Shown here in pieces: positions 61,810 to 64,000 of a stretch of 64,000 bases of DNA; within the stretch, counting starts at the first letter, position 1; every line of letters begins with the position of its first letter. The stretch lies in assembly GCF_051020985.1 (NCBI RefSeq), contig NW_027475133.1, positions 186,001-250,000 on the forward strand. Direction: 5' to 3'. The notes beneath the pieces are model-generated. The model had not been told where the DNA came from, searched no databases, and was given only the letters and a program-made list of their open reading frames with translations. The position numbers and the translations under genes were made by a program. Source of the DNA: Nomia melanderi (Eukaryota > Arthropoda > Insecta > Hymenoptera > Halictidae).

Positions 61810-64000
61810 CACCAGGGGCCGAGAAAACCACCGTCTCATGGGGCCGGACACTCAGGGTCAGGGGAAAATCCAATATATATCTAGAGATATCTCGGGTGCT
61901 ATTAGAGATAGCATAATAAACCAAAGTGCATTGTCTGCAGGAGGCCCTGGCGCATGAATCTGTGCAGCGGGAACGACCTCGAACCACCAGGGGCCGAGAA
62001 AACCACCGTCTCATGGAGTAGGACACTCAGGGTTAGGGAAAAATCCAATATATATCTGGTGATATCTCGGGTGCTATTACAGATAGCGCAATAAATCAAA
62101 GTGCATTTTCTGTAGGAGGCCCTGGCGCATGAATCTCTGCAGCGGGAACGACCTCGGACCACCAGGGGCCGAGAAAACCACCGTCTCATGGGGTCGGACA
62201 TTCAGGGTCAGGGAAAAATCTAATACATATCTGGTGATATCTCGGGTGCTATTACAGATAGCGCAATAAATCAAAGTGCATCGTCTGTAGGAGGCCCTGG
62301 CGCATGAATCTGTGCAGATGGAACGACCTCGGACCACCAGGGGCCGAGAAAACCACCAACACTTGGTGCCGAACTGTCAGGGTCAGGGAAAAATCCATTA
62401 TATATCTGGTGATATCTCGGGTGCTATTAGAGATAGCGCTATAAACCAAAGTGAATTATCTATAGGAGGCCCTGGCGCATGAATCTGTGCAGCGGGAACG
62501 ACCTTGGACCACCAGGGGCCGAGAAAACCACCGTCTCATGGGCCCGGACACTCAGGGTCAGGGGAAAATCGAATATAAATCGGGTGATATCTCGGGTGCT
62601 ATTACAGAAAGCGCACTAAACCAAAGTGAATTATCTGCAGGAGGCCCTGGCGCATGAATCTGTGCAGCGGGAACGACCTCGGACCACCAGGGGCCGAGAA
62701 AACTACCCTCTCATGGGGCCGGACACTCAGGGTCAGGGAAAAATACAATATATATCTGGTGATATCTCGGGTGCTATTAGAGATAGTATAATAAACCAAA
62801 GTGCATTGTCTGCAGGAGGCACTGGCTCATGAATCTGTGCAGCGGGAACGACCTCGGACCACCAGGGGCCGAGACAACCACCGTCTCATGGGGCCGGACA
62901 CTCAGGGTCAGGTGAAAATGCAATATATATCTGGTGATATCTCGGGTGCTATTACAGATAGCGCAATAAACCAAAGTGAATTATCTGCAGGGGGCCCTGG
63001 CGCATGAATCTGTGCAGCGGGAACGTCCTCGGACCTCCAGGGGCCGAGACAACCACCGTCCCATGTGGCCGGACACTCAGGGTCAGGGTAAAATCCAATA
63101 TATATCTGGTGATATCTCGGGTGCTATTAGAGATAGCGCAATAAACCAAAGTGAATTATCTGCAGGAGGACCTGGCGCATGAATCAGCGCAGCGGGAACG
63201 ACCTCGGACCTCCAGGGGCCGAGAAAACCACCGTCTCATGGGGCCGGACACTCAGGGTCAGTGAAAAATCCAATATATATCAGGTGATATCTCGGGTGCT
63301 ATTACAGATAGCGCAATAAACCAAAGTGAATTAACTGCAGGAGGCCCTGGCGCATGAATCTGTGCAGCGGGAACGACGTCGGACCACCAGGGGCCGAGAA
63401 AACCACTGTCTTATGGGGCCGGACACTCAGGGTCAGCGAAAAATCCAATATACATCTGGTGATATCACGGGTGTTATTACAGATAGCCCAATACATCAAA
63501 GTGCATTGTCCGCAGGAGGCTCTAGCGCATTAATCTGTGCAGCGGGAACGACCTCGGACCACCAGGGGCCGAGAAAACCACAGTTTCATGGGGCCGGACA
63601 CTCAGGGTCAGGGGAATATCCAATATATTTCTGGTGATATCTCGGGTGCTATTACAGATAGCGCAATAAACCAAAGTGAATTATCTGCACGAGGCCCTGG
63701 CGCATGAATCTGTGCAGCGGGAACGACCTCGGACCACCAGGGGCCGAGAAAACCACCGTCTCATGGGGCCGGACACTCAGGGTCAGGGAAAAATCCAATA
63801 TATATCTGGTGATATCTCGGGTGCTATTAGAGATAGTGCAATAAACCAAAGTGAATTAGCTGCAGGAAGCCCTGGCGCATGAATCTGTGCAGCGGGAACG
63901 ACCTCGGACCACCAAGGGCGAGACAACCACCGTCTCATGGGGCCTGACACTCAGGGTCAGGGGAAAATCCAATATATATCTGGTGATATCTCGGGTGCTA
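61810..64000. repeat. 2,624-bp HOR, copy B, cut by the window end
   Basis: Matches 59186-61376 base for base apart from rare changes (for example AATACAATATATATC near 62753, GGTGAAAATGC near 62912, CAGTTTCATGG near 63581). About 433 bp of the unit lie beyond the window, and further copies may follow. Its left edge joins the GCATGCATC/GATCACCAGG type of monomer, which copy A does not have at that place. Confidence 0.92.
63914..63920. other. One-base deletion, ACCAAGGGCGAGAC lineage, copy 3
   Basis: Same change as near 58491 and 61290, followed by GGGGCCTGACACTC as in copy 2. Confidence 0.9.

Larger units (their letters stand above)
1..64000. repeat. 175-bp tandem satellite array, about 366 monomers, single orientation
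   Basis: The same unit recurs every 175 bases from the first base to the last, without inversion, interruption or unique sequence. Landmarks in nearly every monomer are GATATCTCGGGTGCTATTA, then GCGCAATAAA, a variable CTGCAGG or CTGTAGG, GGCGCATGAATCTG, GCAGCGGGAACGACCTCGG, CCAGGGGCCGAG, GACACTCAGGGTCAGGG and CCAATATATATCTGG. A composite monomer read by eye is 52.6% GC (A51 C42 G50 T32), purine-rich on this strand, with nine CpG. Most monomers carry an EcoRV site (GATATC) and many a PstI site (CTGCAG), so genomic digests should give a 175-bp ladder. The array continues past both window ends. A centromeric or pericentromeric role is inferred from unit length, array size and HOR structure; the sequence does not prove it. 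No gene lies anywhere in the window. Confidence 0.98.

Noticed and set aside
1..64000. Hundreds of open frames of 61-117 codons on both strands, many starting with MNYLQEAL or MHCLQEAL
   Set aside because: They recur because the monomer recurs. The period of 175 leaves remainder 1 on division by three, so each frame meets a stop in a following monomer and no repeat protein is possible. The frames overlap on opposite strands, with no ribosome-binding, splice or codon-use evidence for translation.
1..64000. CENP-B box in the monomer
   Set aside because: Scanning CGGG contexts on the plus strand and CCCG on the minus strand gave no match to the essential TTCG-A-CGGG pattern. The TTGGAATCCG of the divergent segment resembles its middle but keeps only about four of nine essential bases.
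1..64000. CRISPR array
   Set aside because: There are no short repeats separated by unique spacers. The entire 175-bp unit repeats, variants included, and there are no cas-like genes.
1..64000. tRNA or 5S rRNA derived repeat with internal promoter
   Set aside because: No B-box of the GGTTCGANNCC type, no convincing A-box and no run of T as a Pol III terminator was found in the consensus.
1..64000. G-quadruplex former on the plus strand
   Set aside because: The G runs in CCAGGGGCC, CATGGGGCC, CAGGGTCAGGG are separated by loops of up to about 21 bases, too long for a confident call.
1..64000. Embedded transposon or insertion sequence
   Set aside because: Phase is continuous throughout and no segment lacks monomer landmarks. 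The only foreign-looking piece is the 37-bp length-neutral segment, which has no terminal repeats or target duplication.
1..64000. Assignment to Xenopus laevis Fcr1
   Set aside because: Only the unit length is similar (174 against 175 bp). I cannot compare sequences here, so the name is not used as an annotation. A search of the consensus against repeat libraries would decide it.

Overview
The whole 64,000-base window is one uninterrupted tandem satellite array. The repeat unit is 175 bp, about 366 monomers are present, all lie in the same orientation, and the array runs off both ends of the window. I see no gene, transposon, rRNA, tRNA, CRISPR array or unique sequence. Open frames of 61 to 123 codons recur on both strands only because the monomer recurs. 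Since 175 is not a multiple of three, no frame can continue through successive monomers.

This is eukaryotic heterochromatin. The monomer is about one nucleosome plus linker long, which fits a centromeric or pericentromeric satellite. The species cannot be read from the sequence. The Xenopus laevis centromere repeat Fcr1 has a similar length (174 bp, from memory), but I could not compare sequences, so this is only a hypothesis to test. I found no good match to the mammalian CENP-B box.

The information lies in how monomer variants are ordered. Monomers differ at linked diagnostic sites, and variant orders recur as higher-order repeats (HORs) at near-integer multiples of 175 bp. From left to right: a 3,149-bp block pair (18 monomers less one base) with an 875-bp 5-mer nearby (1-8.7 kb); a 1,400-bp 8-mer (9-11.6 kb, again near 15 kb); a 1,575/1,750-bp pair of 9 and 10 monomers (11-14.4 kb) with a partial third copy; a less ordered region (16.4-23 kb); a clear 2,450-bp 14-mer in 2.2 copies (23.1-28.5 kb); a mosaic (28.5-44 kb) with parts repeated about 7.5-8.2 kb away; a 1,575-bp 9-mer (44-46.7 kb); a 2,100-bp 12-mer (48.1-52.3 kb); a 3,150-bp mosaic (52.3-56.8 kb); and a 2,624-bp 15-mer (59.2 kb to the end). 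No single HOR has taken over the array.

Monomer length is very strictly kept. Following phase across the window, I find only ten length changes, net +15 bases. Several are shared by HOR copies and so mark descent. The most unusual element is a rare monomer type, eight copies, in which a 37-bp segment is replaced by unrelated sequence of exactly the same length.
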